From the NCBI RefSeq assembly GCF_002994445.1, contig NZ_MRZJ01000005.1:62001-126000 (forward strand): a DNA stretch of 64,000 bases, given 5' to 3'. A program made the position numbers and the translations under genes. Shown here piece after piece: positions 45,145 to 54,322 of this stretch. This DNA is from Staphylococcus simulans. Lineage in GTDB: Bacteria; Bacillota; Bacilli; Staphylococcales; Staphylococcaceae. Below the pieces are notes generated by a model. The model was not told the DNA's origin and did no database searches. It worked only from the letters and a program-made list of their open reading frames with translations. Within the stretch, counting starts at the first letter, position 1. Each line of letters begins with the position of its first letter.

Positions 45145-46506
45145 TTAATGTTGTTTTTGATATTTTTTGTTCGCTATGAAGAGTAGTAGTGGCAATAATA
45201 CATAGCCGATAAGCATTGCGATAATCGCAAAGTAGTTCGGTGTTGCTTGTCCATGTTCTATTATTGAAAATTGACCTTTCCAATCAAACTTTGTCAGTAA
45301 TATTAAAGTAAGTACCACTGCGATACTCGGTAAAATGACATCTGTAAATTTACTTTTATATACATTCGGCAATACTTGCCCTTTTGCTTTTCCGTAATAA
45401 AATAGTATGACACCGATCGGTACAACTAAAAATTGGATAAAGCGTGAAATCGAACTGATGACAATGATACTGACCATATTGTATTGGAATGCCATAGGGA
45501 TAATCAATGCGACTAAGAAAGTTGTGATGAATGCATTGAATGGGCAATCATAACGTGTTCTTTGTTTGAACCAAGACGGAACTTGGTTTTCATTTGCAAT
45601 TGCTTCTAGGATTCTTGGTGTAGAAAAAGAACCTGCAATACTGATTCCGAACATAGAAACCAAAGCACCGTATAAAATAATGTTAGAGATTACCGGTGAC
45701 TGGAAGACCGTCACTAGAGATACCACATGCTTGCTGTGAAGCACAGCAGTCGGGTTAATCATCATTACCACTGAAATGATACTGATGTAAATCGCTGCGA
45801 TGATTAAAATCGCAAGCGGAATAGCTCTCGGCAAGTTTTTCTCAGGCTGCTTCATATCTTCTGCACCGCTCGCAACACTTTCAAAGCCGACAAAAGCATA
45901 AAAGGCCGCAATGACTGCCATAACAAAAGCAGAAGTGTTTAATTGAGACGTATCGACAAGTCGATTAATATCATTGAAGTGTGATGTACCTGTTGTAATA
46001 ACGATAATAAATCCGACAATGATTGTTGTGACTAATGCGGCTAATTTTCCGATAGTCGATAAATTGTTAAAGAACTCAAATACTTTGTTTCCAGTGATGT
46101 TGATTAATAATAAAATCACCATCAGTATCAGCAACCCTATTGTTACAGATAAAAAATTTTTATTGTCGCCGCCGAAAATAGCAATAGCTGTTTTGACCAC
46201 TGCTGTTGCGATAACACCCCACGCAATACTTGCTGCGATGAAACGTGTGATCCCTACATAGAAACCAACGTTTTCTCCAAAGGCAGAAGTAGCGTAGGCA
46301 TAAGCCGCACCGCTTTTATTTACATACTTCGCTGCTGCCGCAAACGTAATCGCTAAAACTGCCGCAAAGACTGCTGCTGCACAATAAACAAGAATCGTAT
46401 ACTTTCCTGCCTTTTGTATGACAGCCCCTGGAGATAAGAAAATACCAGAACCTATAATAGAGTTGATAGCCAATAAGACAATAGACCAAAATCCTAATTT
46501 CTTCAT
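45145..46506 (-). CDS. APC-superfamily amino acid permease
   Basis: A 453-residue transporter with 12 predicted helices. The first helix holds the substrate-binding IGSGIFLSPG motif (residues 17-26), and AAFYAFVGFESVASGAEDMKQPEKNLPRAIP near 200 is the conserved helix 6 and loop. It is closest by eye to the basic/polyamine or Glu/GABA antiporter group of the superfamily. Its start is 4 nt from the end of a C26 glutamine-amidotransferase-like hydrolase gene, so uptake of a gamma-glutamyl compound or its product is a fair guess. Confidence 0.85.
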   Translation of the reverse strand: MKKLGFWSIVLLAINSIIGSGIFLSPGAVIQKAGKYTILVYCAAAVFAAVLAITFAAAAKYVNKSGAAYAYATSAFGENVGFYVGITRFIAASIAWGVIATAVVKTAIAIFGGDNKNFLSVTIGLLILMVILLLINITGNKVFEFFNNLSTIGKLAALVTTIIVGFIIVITTGTSHFNDINRLVDTSQLNTSAFVMAVIAAFYAFVGFESVASGAEDMKQPEKNLPRAIPLAILIIAAIYISIISVVMMINPTAVLHSKHVVSLVTVFQSPVISNIILYGALVSMFGISIAGSFSTPRILEAIANENQVPSWFKQRTRYDCPFNAFITTFLVALIIPMAFQYNMVSIIVISSISRFIQFLVVPIGVILFYYGKAKGQVLPNVYKSKFTDVILPSIAVVLTLILLTKFDWKGQFSIIEHGQATPNYFAIIAMLIGYVLLPLLLFIANKKYQKQH

Positions 46507-46510
46507 GATG

Positions 46511-47236
46511 TCATCTTCCTTCTACTTGGTTTATAAAGTCTTTGAATAAATCGTCCATACTGCTTTCATGCCATAACATTTCGGGATGCCATTGAATACC
46601 GACCATATAAGGATACGTTGTAGATTCGAATGCTTCAATGACGCCGTCATTAGATTGCCCCATTACCACAAAACCTTCTGCAAGTTTATTAATTACTTGG
46701 TGATGGAAAGAATTGACACAAAATCTGCCGGATGGGAACAGTTCTGCCAGTCTGGTTTTAGGAAAGACTCTGATTTCATGTGTCTTTTCGGTTGGGTTCT
46801 TCGGCTGCCAGTGTCTGCTAGTTTGGATTGGGCGATAACTTGTATCTTGGTAGAGCGATCCGCCATGAAACACATTTAATACTTGTGCACCACGACAAAT
46901 ACCTAAAATCGGAATATAACGTTCTTTAGCCTTCTCAATAAGCTTAAAGTCGAACTCATCCCTCATCAGCAGTGTTTCACCTAACTTATCTTGCGGGTCT
47001 TCGTCATACAGCTGCGGTGATACATCTTGTCCCCCGCTGAGTAATAAACCGTCAATCAGCTTAATTTGTGCTTCTATCACAGCTTCGTCATTAGTGACAG
47101 GTAAGACGACCGGCACTGCGCCGTGTTTAACGATAGTGCGAATGTAATCTTGATTGACATAACAGCGCTTATAGCCTGGGAACATGCCGTCTTGGTCTAC
47201 GAGAATATTTGCGGAAATACCTATTGTTTTAATCAT
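46511..47236 (-). CDS. Peptidase C26 family hydrolase, gamma-glutamyl-GABA hydrolase-like (PuuD-like)
   Basis: Class I glutamine-amidotransferase fold, 241 residues, with the full triad: Cys in ILGICRGAQVLNV near residue 117, and His and Glu in GIQWHPE near 218. LLSGGQDVSPQLY near 66 is the family loop. By analogy with PuuD it would free glutamate from a gamma-glutamyl amide such as gamma-glutamyl-GABA; other C26 members cleave related compounds. First gene of the operon with the APC permease, behind CGGAGGAAGAC and a near-consensus promoter. Confidence 0.85.
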   Translation of the reverse strand: MIKTIGISANILVDQDGMFPGYKRCYVNQDYIRTIVKHGAVPVVLPVTNDEAVIEAQIKLIDGLLLSGGQDVSPQLYDEDPQDKLGETLLMRDEFDFKLIEKAKERYIPILGICRGAQVLNVFHGGSLYQDTSYRPIQTSRHWQPKNPTEKTHEIRVFPKTRLAELFPSGRFCVNSFHHQVINKLAEGFVVMGQSNDGVIEAFESTTYPYMVGIQWHPEMLWHESSMDDLFKDFINQVEGR

Positions 47237-47267
47237 GATGTCTTCCTCCGGTTGTTGAATAACCTTA

Positions 47268-47295
47268 ATTATAGTAACTTACTCGGAATTGTCAA
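47268..47295 (-). promoter_or_regulatory. Near-consensus promoter of the C26 hydrolase-permease operon
   Basis: Minus strand TTGACA, 16 nt, TATAAT. Both boxes are perfect; the surroundings are AT-rich. Confidence 0.75.
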
Positions 47296-47370
47296 TATAA
47301 TAATTTAACTATTCTGAAATTAATTGTGACAAATGAAAAGAGGCAACCTCTGAAAGATCACCTCTTCGCT

Positions 47371-47811
47371 TTAAATAATTTTTTGCAGTTTGGTCAATGC
47401 GTCTCGTATTTCAATCAATTCTTCATAACTGAATTGTTCCGCGCATTTTCTTGTAAACGCTTGAACATATTCGTCAATACTTTGCTGATATGCCAAACCA
47501 TTTTTCCCTAGTCCAATCAGTGAGACACGTTTATCCTTTTCATCTTTGTAAAGATAAATATAATCTTTGATTTTTAACTTTTGAAGTTGTTGACTGATAG
47601 CACTTTTAGAAACGCCTAAACGTTGTGCTAACTCACTAGGCTTCATATCAGGACGTTCAGATAAAATAGTCATAATCACATGTTGCTGATTGTTTAGATT
47701 AAATTTTGCAGCATCTCTTTCTTGTTGTACATATTCTATAGCAATGGCTTCATTTATTTTAGTTATTTCTTGGGCTATACTTTCGATATGCGAGATGTTT
47801 TTTTGTGTCAT
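47371..47811 (-). CDS. MarR-family transcriptional regulator
   Basis: 146 residues; winged helix with NNQQHVIMTILSERPDMKPSELAQRLGVSKSAISQQLQKLKIKDYIYLYKDEKDKRVSLIGLG (about 40-102) and dimer helices at both ends. It overlaps the 3' end of a membrane protein gene by 53 nt (ATG 47811 preceded by AAAGGAAG within that gene), so the two form one transcript. A 23-bp palindrome over their promoter is the likely own operator. A weak hairpin AAGAGG/CCTCTT at 47338-47362 may terminate it. Confidence 0.87.
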   Translation of the reverse strand: MTQKNISHIESIAQEITKINEAIAIEYVQQERDAAKFNLNNQQHVIMTILSERPDMKPSELAQRLGVSKSAISQQLQKLKIKDYIYLYKDEKDKRVSLIGLGKNGLAYQQSIDEYVQAFTRKCAEQFSYEELIEIRDALTKLQKII

Positions 47812-48187
47812 ATAAACGACTTCCTTTAGCTTCTGTATTCAAATCAACGACTTTATCTTCATTATATTTGTCTTCTTCTGTTTTCTCAATGTTCACTTGT
47901 GTTCCTGTACTCTCTACTGCTTTTTTCTTTTTAAACCAATTTTTCGGATTCAATTTACTTTTATATCTTTTAACGACTTCTTTGCCTAACAATACAATTG
48001 CAACAACATTAACAACCTCTGCAATGATAAGAATTGCGGCAATCAATATACCTTTCAATTTTAGATCAATAGGTAAGAATCCTGTTATTGCAGCAATACC
48101 GTACATAGCGAGACCAGCGACTAAGAGAATAAGACCGAATTTGAATTTTCCTGATTTACTTTTATTATTTGCTTGATTTGTTTTCAT
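47759..48187 (-). CDS. Two-helix membrane protein co-transcribed with the MarR gene
   Basis: 142 residues; helices at about 15-37 (FKFGLILLVAGLAMYGIAAITGF) and 43-66 (LKGILIAAILIIAEVVNVVAIVLLG), then a basic stretch (KRYKSKLNPKNWFKKKK) and an acidic tail. It resembles small proteins annotated as transporter-suffix-domain proteins, whose job is unknown. It is under the palindromic MarR-type operator; an efflux accessory role is a guess. Confidence 0.7.
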   Translation of the reverse strand: MKTNQANNKSKSGKFKFGLILLVAGLAMYGIAAITGFLPIDLKLKGILIAAILIIAEVVNVVAIVLLGKEVVKRYKSKLNPKNWFKKKKAVESTGTQVNIEKTEEDKYNEDKVVDLNTEAKGSRLYDTKKHLAYRKYSPRNN

Positions 48188-48214
48188 CTATTTTCGACTT
48201 CCTTTTTTCAATTT

Positions 48215-48263
48215 AGTTTAGTTAACTTAACTAAACTATAATAGGCGATAGTCTCTTTGTAAA
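48215..48263 (-). promoter_or_regulatory. MarR-operon promoter with 23-bp palindromic operator
   Basis: Minus strand TTTACA (48258-48263), 17 nt, TATAGT (48235-48240). The -10 overlaps a perfect palindrome at 48215-48237 with arms AGTTTAGTTAA and TTAACTAAACT and one central base; MarR binding would block RNA polymerase. Confidence 0.7.
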
Positions 48264-48293
48264 GTCTAAAGTTGATTTTTTTATCTTTTCATT

Positions 48294-48331
48294 AAAAAAT
48301 GCGTATCACTCCTTTAAAAAGGCGATACGCA
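48294..48331 (-). terminator. Terminator after the lipase and 21-codon ORF
   Basis: GCGTATC and GATACGC form the stem with CC/GG inside; TTTTTT follows on the minus strand. It lies 7 nt past the stop of the small ORF. Confidence 0.8.
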
Positions 48332-48337
48332 TGCACT

Positions 48338-48403
48338 TTATGAAAATAACACTTTCATGATTCTTACAAATGATTCCCATAATTCTTGAGGTGTGCCTGT
48401 CAT
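48338..48403 (-). CDS. Unlisted 21-residue peptide ORF downstream of the lipase
   Basis: ATG 48403 follows AAGGAGG by 7 nt, a near-ideal ribosome site. The peptide starts MTGTPQELWESF and ends VRIMKVLFS. Projected on a helix, Leu8, Trp9, Phe12, Val13, Ile15, Met16, Val18, Leu19 and Phe20 could make one face while Glu, Arg and Lys lie opposite, so it may be a short amphipathic helix. It begins 33 nt after the lipase stop, same strand, and is followed at once by a terminator. No similarity to known phenol-soluble modulins was recognised. Small size makes chance possible, but the site, spacing and terminator argue for a real gene. Confidence 0.5.
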   Translation of the reverse strand: MTGTPQELWESFVRIMKVLFS

Positions 48404-48436
48404 GTTTGGTCCTCCTTATGTGTTTTTTTATGCTGT

Positions 48437-50296
48437 TTATCTCGTTACAGCTTCGTTTTGAACGAGTTCATCTGCGATATCCAACCAATAAGCACGCAGC
48501 GTTTCTGGTGTAATTTGCGATTCCAGTGCATCTGAGCCTACGAAGTCACCGTGGTCCCAATCATGTTGCAGCGCGTTGACTTGCCACACGCCTTTTTGAG
48601 GCTGATCTGTCATAGGTGTCGCATTTTGGTTAAATGGATGCTGCGCTGAAATAACTGAAACCAGTCCATCATTTTCACGCCATTCTTTGTCATCAACTTT
48701 ACCGATGACATTCCCAGTCAATACTTTAGAAGTTGCCATATGAATATCAGAACGTTGTCTGTCTAAGATACCTGGGCGTGTCGATTCTCCTGAGTAAGAT
48801 TTATAAACAATATTTGGGTTAAGTGTCGTATTTTCATTCAGCTTTTGTGCCCCTTCACGTGTGAGGTCATATAAAGCATTATCTGTTGTTGTCCAAATTT
48901 TACTTTTCGCTCTGACACGGTCTACATAGTCTGTATACGATTCATTCTCTCCTTGTTTCATCCCCCATTGAGACAACCCGTAGTCTACTTGCGAATATTT
49001 ATTGCCTTGCAATTTCGCATTATCATATAGAATTTGGCGAATCAGTGCTTCGTTGCCTAAAAGGTTTGCCGCATGTGTACCGTTATGCGGTGAAGCTACT
49101 GTATAAATTGAGCTCACCATGTTACCTTTTCCGCCTTCGAATAACGGTGAAATCGTACCGCCATGCTGCTGGTGATAATCGATTTCTTCTTGGTTGCCGT
49201 TTCGTAAGAACTCTTCCATTTGGCGAATTGTTTGACCGCCCATACTATGACCGACTAAATGTACTTTTTGACCAGGCTGCCATTGCGGATAAACCCCTTC
49301 ATAAGTCTTTCCGTAACGTTCATGTCCGTATTTCTGAGAATGTGCAGCACCATAGTCGACTCTGCCGCCTTTAATATAGTAATAAAGTTCAACTGCACGA
49401 TCATAGTTGCTGCTGTAGGCACCAACATTAGCTTCATGTACGTTGTAGCCATTATCGCGCAAATCCTGTTGAATATCTGTACGGTTGCCGCCCCAGTAGT
49501 TGCCGCTGGAAGGTGCCGCATTATCACCCACTAAACCATTAAAGCCATGTACTAAAATAATCGGATCTTGATTCTTGTATTGTACTTGTCCTGAATTTTG
49601 GGCTGTTGCTGCTTGGTCGGGTGCCTTAACTTGCTGCTGAGGCTGGGCATTTGTTGTTGATTTAGGTTTTGGCTGTTGTTGTGCAACAGGTGCTGTTTCT
49701 GGCGCAACAACTGTTTTTTCTTGTGTAGGTTGTGTTGTTGTATTATTTTTTGGAACTTTTGCTGTTTGTTGTGATTCAGTCGGTGCTTGCGTTTGAACCG
49801 CTTCTTCAGTATCCGCTTCTGTTTCTTTAGTATTTTGTACTGGAGGTTCAGTTTCTGTTTGCGGTGCAACTTGTGCTTGTTCCTCGTTTTGAGTTGGTGA
49901 TTGTGCAGGCGAAAGCTCAGTTTCTTTTGATGGTGTTGTTTCTGATTGAGGTGTATCAGTTGTTGGCGCTTGTGTTGTTTGCGGTTGTTCTTTATCTGTT
50001 TGTCCACTATTGATTGAGGATGCATTCTGTGGTTGATTGTTATTTTCTGTTTGAGTATGTACTGCACTTTGTGAAGGTTGTACAGCTTCTGAACGACTTG
50101 TTTGCTCAGTTCTTTCCCCTGATGAATCTGGTTGTGCTATAGATTGTGTCGTAGCTCGTGCTGCAGATGAATCAGATGGTACAGGTGCATTTCCAGATGC
50201 ATGCGCCGCATGATGATCCGCAAAAAATAAGGATGCAGCGATAATAGATGATGTACCGATGGTTAAATTACTTATACGATATGGATGTTGTTTCAT
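48437..50296 (-). CDS. Secreted triacylglycerol lipase with pro-region (GehB/Lip family)
   Basis: About 619 residues. An YSIRK-like secretion signal (YRISNLTIGTSSIIAASLFF, signal about 1-35, cut near HAAHA), then a disordered pro-region to about residue 245 dominated by Gln, Thr, Pro, Ser and Glu, as in staphylococcal prolipases. The mature domain (about 250-619) has DPIILVHGFNGLVGDNA, the nucleophile Ser in HLVGHSMGGQTIRQ near 352, a calcium/zinc region, and catalytic His in LQHDWDHGDF near 590. It hydrolyses lipids outside the cell. Start ATG 50296; TTG 50302 is the alternative. A small ORF follows on the same strand. Confidence 0.92.
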   Translation of the reverse strand: MKQHPYRISNLTIGTSSIIAASLFFADHHAAHASGNAPVPSDSSAARATTQSIAQPDSSGERTEQTSRSEAVQPSQSAVHTQTENNNQPQNASSINSGQTDKEQPQTTQAPTTDTPQSETTPSKETELSPAQSPTQNEEQAQVAPQTETEPPVQNTKETEADTEEAVQTQAPTESQQTAKVPKNNTTTQPTQEKTVVAPETAPVAQQQPKPKSTTNAQPQQQVKAPDQAATAQNSGQVQYKNQDPIILVHGFNGLVGDNAAPSSGNYWGGNRTDIQQDLRDNGYNVHEANVGAYSSNYDRAVELYYYIKGGRVDYGAAHSQKYGHERYGKTYEGVYPQWQPGQKVHLVGHSMGGQTIRQMEEFLRNGNQEEIDYHQQHGGTISPLFEGGKGNMVSSIYTVASPHNGTHAANLLGNEALIRQILYDNAKLQGNKYSQVDYGLSQWGMKQGENESYTDYVDRVRAKSKIWTTTDNALYDLTREGAQKLNENTTLNPNIVYKSYSGESTRPGILDRQRSDIHMATSKVLTGNVIGKVDDKEWRENDGLVSVISAQHPFNQNATPMTDQPQKGVWQVNALQHDWDHGDFVGSDALESQITPETLRAYWLDIADELVQNEAVTR

Positions 50297-50410
50297 CTTC
50301 AATTCAGCCTCTCTGTCTATAGTTAGGTCTGCTTTTCAGCATGATACTTTGATTGTAGATATTTGATATTAATAGAATATTAAATTGGATTAAGATAATT
50401 GTTAATAAAA

Positions 50411-51385
50411 TTAATCAGATGATGCTGACACGGGGTAATGATCCGAATAATCATTATACACGTATGTTTTCCCCCAAGACTTAACCGTCCATTTCGGAGA
50501 TTTTTCTTGATGTACTTTTTGATTCCAAGTGTCAGGTTGAGCATGATTTTTTTCAGGCAAGATATAATCCAAATGTTGCGGCGTTAGTTTCGGATAATTA
50601 TAATTTGCAATACCATTCGTACTTGTATCCCAAGAATACTGTGCACCTTGATAACTTGTAGGTTGCGCTGCATTTAAGTTTTGGAACATTGCTTGATATT
50701 CTTCTGTCCCTTTAATCACATTTAAATCTCCGCCAATAAAGACCGCTTCATTTTCAGGAATTTGTTTTTCTTTAATAAACTGCTGAATCTCTTTCATTTG
50801 ATTCGCTCTGACTTCTTTATCTTTTCCTTTAGAACATGTACTATCTTCTGCTTGAAGATGTGTTCCTATAATATGATATGGATGTCCGTTTTTATTAATT
50901 TTAATATAGGCAAAACCTTTATTAGCTAATGCATCGGCACCGCATCCTTTTGTAGTATAGATATGTTGTTCTTGTCGTTCAATCGGCCATTTGCTGACAA
51001 GCCCCACACCTCCGCTCGTAAATCGTGCTGATACATAATTCCCTGAAGTCTGATGCCATGCTTCGCTTTGGTCTTTACCTACTGTTGGTGTTTGGTACGG
51101 GTACTGTCCTTTTAATTGATTTCTAAGTTCTTGTGATGCGGTTTCGTCAAAGAGTTCATTCAAGATAACAACATCTTGATTTTGCATATAATCTGCTTTG
51201 GGTATTAACTGTGCTCTTTGAACTTGTCCCCAATTAGGATAAAGTGCACGCGGCATAAAATAAACGTTGTGTGTCGTCAACTTTAAGTCATTAGGATATG
51301 TATGATTTTGTGCTTGCATGTAATTGCCATAACCCAACATCACACCGATTGTAAGTATTACTATTGAGATAATCTTTTTCTTCAT
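50411..51385 (-). CDS. hlb: Secreted sphingomyelinase, beta-haemolysin family
   Basis: 324 residues, with signal peptide KKKIISIVILTIGVMLGYG. An exonuclease-endonuclease-phosphatase fold: LKLTTHNVYFMPR near 36 (Asn of the metal site), VVILNELFDETASQELRNQL near 72 (Glu ligand), HIIGTHLQAEDSTC near 175, FIGGDLNVI near 216, and the catalytic DYSDHYPVS at the C-terminus. The Cys pair near 150 and 186 (KGCGADA, STCSK) matches the disulfide of Hlb. It cuts sphingomyelin to ceramide and phosphocholine. Length and motifs are intact, with no sign of phage insertion. Start ATG 51385 after GAGGAG. Confidence 0.9.
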   Translation of the reverse strand: MKKKIISIVILTIGVMLGYGNYMQAQNHTYPNDLKLTTHNVYFMPRALYPNWGQVQRAQLIPKADYMQNQDVVILNELFDETASQELRNQLKGQYPYQTPTVGKDQSEAWHQTSGNYVSARFTSGGVGLVSKWPIERQEQHIYTTKGCGADALANKGFAYIKINKNGHPYHIIGTHLQAEDSTCSKGKDKEVRANQMKEIQQFIKEKQIPENEAVFIGGDLNVIKGTEEYQAMFQNLNAAQPTSYQGAQYSWDTSTNGIANYNYPKLTPQHLDYILPEKNHAQPDTWNQKVHQEKSPKWTVKSWGKTYVYNDYSDHYPVSASSD

Positions 51386-51575
51386 TTCTATTTCTCCTCT
51401 TTCATAGACTATAAAATCTACCAAAGTGTACTATATGCATATGCAGCGTGTGTCAAAACTCAAATAATATTAATACATATTTATAAAACTTATAATTGTT
51501 TTTACATTGTTAATATACGTTTTTCATTTTGACAGTGCTATAATCAAATACAAATCACACCAAGAGGAGACAGCT

Positions 51576-51938
51576 ATGAAGAAAATAAATAAAGTTCGAA
51601 CGAAACGTAATTATAACGCCTTGTATTATCGGTCTAGCGGTATGGGAAATGGATGCTGGTTTGTTATTTCTATCTTTTTATTAATATTTTTAATTCCAAT
51701 GCTGATCGGCGGAGATACCTTTGTTAATATCCTTGATCATATTTTTAAAAATGTGTGGACAGGTATTTTGTTTTTCATACTTCCTGTTTTGATTCCCCTC
51801 ATTCTGATACTTGCTTACTACCTCTTTAAATCAATCGTTACAAGCCAGATCAGTCCTTGGCTTAAATGTTGTGCTTGTTTTGCGATATTTGCGGTACTCA
51901 CACTGCTTACAGTTGCTATTTGCCTCATATATGGATAA
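51576..51938 (+). CDS. Hypothetical membrane protein
   Basis: 120 residues with a basic N-terminus (KKINKVRTKRNY) and three hydrophobic segments (about 28-45 CWFVISIFLLIFLIPMLI, 60-84, and 98-118 CCACFAIFAVLTLLTVAICLI). AAGAGGAGA precedes ATG 51576. An extended -10 TGCTATAAT lies at 51536-51544. No family recognised; unknown function. Confidence 0.65.
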   Translation: MKKINKVRTKRNYNALYYRSSGMGNGCWFVISIFLLIFLIPMLIGGDTFVNILDHIFKNVWTGILFFILPVLIPLILILAYYLFKSIVTSQISPWLKCCACFAIFAVLTLLTVAICLIYG

Positions 51939-51950
51939 GCAGAAATAAAT

Positions 51951-51991
51951 AACGTCCTTAAACAGATGTACTGTATCTGTCTAAGGACGTT
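51951..51991. terminator. Bidirectional terminator before rbsK
   Basis: AACGTCCTTA and TAAGGACGTT with ACAGAT/ATCTGT inside. It serves both the small membrane protein gene and rbsK. Confidence 0.85.
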
Positions 51992-52012
51992 CAATTTTAT
52001 TATTTCCTTTTT

Positions 52013-52921
52013 TTACTTAATATCTTTTGCGAATGGAATTGAAATCTGTGCACCTGATTTTTGAACTGTGTAAGAAGCTGCTTTATTCGCAAAATCAATA
52101 GCTTTTTCTAGGTTCATTTGTTTCATATCAAATGCACTGACAAAGGCACCGATGAATGTATCGCCTGCAGCAGTTGTATCTACTACATCTACTTTATAAG
52201 CTTTCACAAGACCAGAGTTGCCTTTTACTGCATAATACGTACCTTGTGCACCTATTGTAATCAAAACGACTTTAATGCCTAAGTTTAAGAAGTAGTCTGC
52301 GTTTTGTGCCATTGAGTTCTCATCTTTCACTGGAATACCTGATAGAATTTCAGCTTCAAATTCATTCGGAATAATCACATCGATGAGTTTTAACAGTGAT
52401 TCTGGCAATTCGCTTGCAGGTGCAGGGTTTAAAATCGTTGTAACGTTGTGTTCACGTGCAATTTCAAAGGCGCGGATGATTGCTGGGACAGGGACTTCTA
52501 ATTGTGCTACTACATAATCCGCTTCTTTAATTACCGCTTCAGCTTGTTTTACATCTTCAGGTGTAATATCCATGTTCGCACCGCCATAGACGTAAATTGT
52601 ATTATTGCCGTCTTTATCAACTGTAATAAACGCTTGGCCTGTATCTGCTGTTTCTGATTCTGTAATATATTCAGTATTCATGCCTGCTTCTTTGAAACCA
52701 TCAAACATAAAGTCTGCTAAGCCATCTTTGCCGACTTTTGAAATAAATGTGGTATCTGCATTCATACGTGCTGTCGCAATCGCTTGGTTAGCACCCTTGC
52801 CACCGCCGTATTTCTTTTGTCCTTCTTTGACATGAAGCGTTTCGCCTGGTTTGGCATAACGATCTACTGTTAAGAATTGATCCACATTCGTTGACCCTAA
52901 AATTACTACTTTATTCGTCAT
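52013..52921 (-). CDS. rbsK: Ribokinase
   Basis: Phosphorylates ribose to ribose-5-phosphate. 302 residues of the PfkB fold: VVILGSTNVDQFLTVDRYAKPGETL at the start, the GGKGANQAIATARM motif near 39-52, and the second signature VDTTAAGDTFIGAF near 244 with the catalytic Asp. AAGGAG lies 8 nt before ATG 52921. Last gene of the rbsU-rbsD-rbsK transcript. Confidence 0.92.
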   Translation of the reverse strand: MTNKVVILGSTNVDQFLTVDRYAKPGETLHVKEGQKKYGGGKGANQAIATARMNADTTFISKVGKDGLADFMFDGFKEAGMNTEYITESETADTGQAFITVDKDGNNTIYVYGGANMDITPEDVKQAEAVIKEADYVVAQLEVPVPAIIRAFEIAREHNVTTILNPAPASELPESLLKLIDVIIPNEFEAEILSGIPVKDENSMAQNADYFLNLGIKVVLITIGAQGTYYAVKGNSGLVKAYKVDVVDTTAAGDTFIGAFVSAFDMKQMNLEKAIDFANKAASYTVQKSGAQISIPFAKDIK

Positions 52922-52937
52922 CGTGTTCACTCCTTAT

Positions 52938-53342
52938 CTAAAAAGTCACATTAGATTCTAAAATAATATTTGAAAATGGTGTGATTTCACCTGTGCGGAT
53001 ATTGCCTTTATTTAAAGGATGACTCAGAGATGCTTTCATTTCTGAATGAGGAATAAATTCAATTTCCACATCTTCTTCAAGCAATCCTTTAATCGCTTTT
53101 AATTGTTTTGGATTATTAGTTTTGATTTCTTCAGCTAAATAGATTTTTTGAACTTTTAATTCGCTCAACACCGTTTCTAATACATCAATGAAACGCGGCA
53201 GTGCTTTCGTTACTGCTAAGTCGATTCTGCGTTCATCATTTGGTATCGGCATGCCGGCATCATTAATTGTAAGTAAATCATAATGTCCGATTGTTGCGAT
53301 AGCTTGAGATACATGACTATTTAATACAGGGGTTTTCTTCAT
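52938..53342 (-). CDS. rbsD: D-ribose pyranase
   Basis: Converts the pyranose and furanose forms of ribose so that ribokinase can use it. 134 residues: the catalytic His in [19 protein letters not shown] (about 16-34), [16 protein letters not shown] near 40 and the end [15 protein letters not shown] typical of the family. Start ATG 53342 follows GGAGGGAATAG. It lies between rbsU and rbsK with 17-nt gaps. Confidence 0.92.
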   Translation of the reverse strand: MKKTPVLNSHVSQAIATIGHYDLLTINDAGMPIPNDERRIDLAVTKALPRFIDVLETVLSELKVQKIYLAEEIKTNNPKQLKAIKGLLEEDVEIEFIPHSEMKASLSHPLNKGNIRTGEITPFSNIILESNVTF

Positions 53343-53359
53343 TTCTATTCCCTCCATGT

Positions 53360-54241
53360 TTATTTAATAAAGACTGTGACTGTAGCCGCAGCTAAAATCA
53401 GAACCAAACCAATGACTGTGATTGCCATTTCTTTTTTGGTTTTGCGTTGATTCAAGAAATAAATACCTGTCAATGTCGCAAGTACTACAGATGTTTGAGA
53501 TAAAATAAAGCCTGTTGCTAAACCGTTCATATCCGGTTGGGCTGAAATTAAATAAGTTAAAGCCGCAAATGCGAAGAAGAAACCTGAAATAATTTGAAGC
53601 CAAGTAATTTTGTTTTTAAATGGATTGTCCTTTTTGATAAAGACTAAGCCATAAATGACTGCGACTAAAACCATACCCATGGCTTGCGGTAAAAAGGCTG
53701 CTTTACCACCGATGTCTGTCGCTTGCGGTGCAGCTGAATACAGCCAATAACCGATTTCACCAATCAGTAAAATGACAACTGCTTTTCTTAACTGCCCGCT
53801 GTTTTGTGCTTCTGGGTGTTCACTCCAAACTGTCATACGTGCACCGATTAAAATAACGATTAATGCGACAAACCCGATAATTTTATTTGTCACACCCGGC
53901 CAGTTGCCTAGGGCAAATACACCCCATAAAGATGCGCCTAAAAGCTGGAAAGCTGTTGTGACCGGCATAGCTCTGGATGATCCGATTAATTCAAATGCTT
54001 TAAACGTTAAAATCTGTCCAAAACACCAACCTGCCCCTGAAAGCAGTGCAAAAATTAAATTCATGCCGGTAGGGAAATGCTGGGCTGTAATACCCGCAAA
54101 GACTAATGCGAAAATCAACGTCCCTACTGTTGTACCGATGATTTGGTGAACCGGCTTACCTCCGAATTTAGAAGCTACTGTCGGGAATAAACCCCAACCA
54201 AGCAACGGTCCTAAACCAATAAGCAAAGCGACTATATTCAT
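53360..54241 (-). CDS. rbsU: Ribose uptake permease RbsU (GRP/DMT family)
   Basis: 293 residues with ten membrane helices. [40 protein letters not shown] at the N-terminus is the glucose/ribose porter pattern, followed by [41 protein letters not shown]. It brings in ribose by proton or sodium symport in staphylococci and lactobacilli that lack the rbsACB transporter. Start ATG 54241 after AGAGGTG. First gene of the operon; its promoter region holds an RbsR-type operator and a cre. Confidence 0.88.
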   Translation of the reverse strand: MNIVALLIGLGPLLGWGLFPTVASKFGGKPVHQIIGTTVGTLIFALVFAGITAQHFPTGMNLIFALLSGAGWCFGQILTFKAFELIGSSRAMPVTTAFQLLGASLWGVFALGNWPGVTNKIIGFVALIVILIGARMTVWSEHPEAQNSGQLRKAVVILLIGEIGYWLYSAAPQATDIGGKAAFLPQAMGMVLVAVIYGLVFIKKDNPFKNKITWLQIISGFFFAFAALTYLISAQPDMNGLATGFILSQTSVVLATLTGIYFLNQRKTKKEMAITVIGLVLILAAATVTVFIK

Positions 54242-54275
54242 GATTAACACCTCTATTTTTTCTGAATGTCGTTTT

Positions 54276-54291
54276 AGTAAAACGTTTTACT
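54276..54291 (-). promoter_or_regulatory. RbsR operator
   Basis: AGTAAAACGTTTTACT is a perfect 16-bp palindrome with the central CG of LacI-family operators. It lies 34 nt before the rbsU start, downstream of a candidate promoter TATACA-17-TAGTAT (minus strand). Confidence 0.7.
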
Positions 54292-54322
54292 TTAATCACA
54301 TACTAGCACTTTTCTACTCATT

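Noticed and set aside
48338..48403. Calling the 21-codon peptide a phenol-soluble modulin
   Set aside because: Size is right, but its sequence shows no match to known alpha, beta or delta modulins and it has Pro and Gly near the start.
49552..50067. 171-codon minus-strand frame rich in Gln, Lys and His
   Set aside because: It is the shifted reading of the repeated Gln/Thr/Pro codons of the lipase pro-region; no ribosome site.
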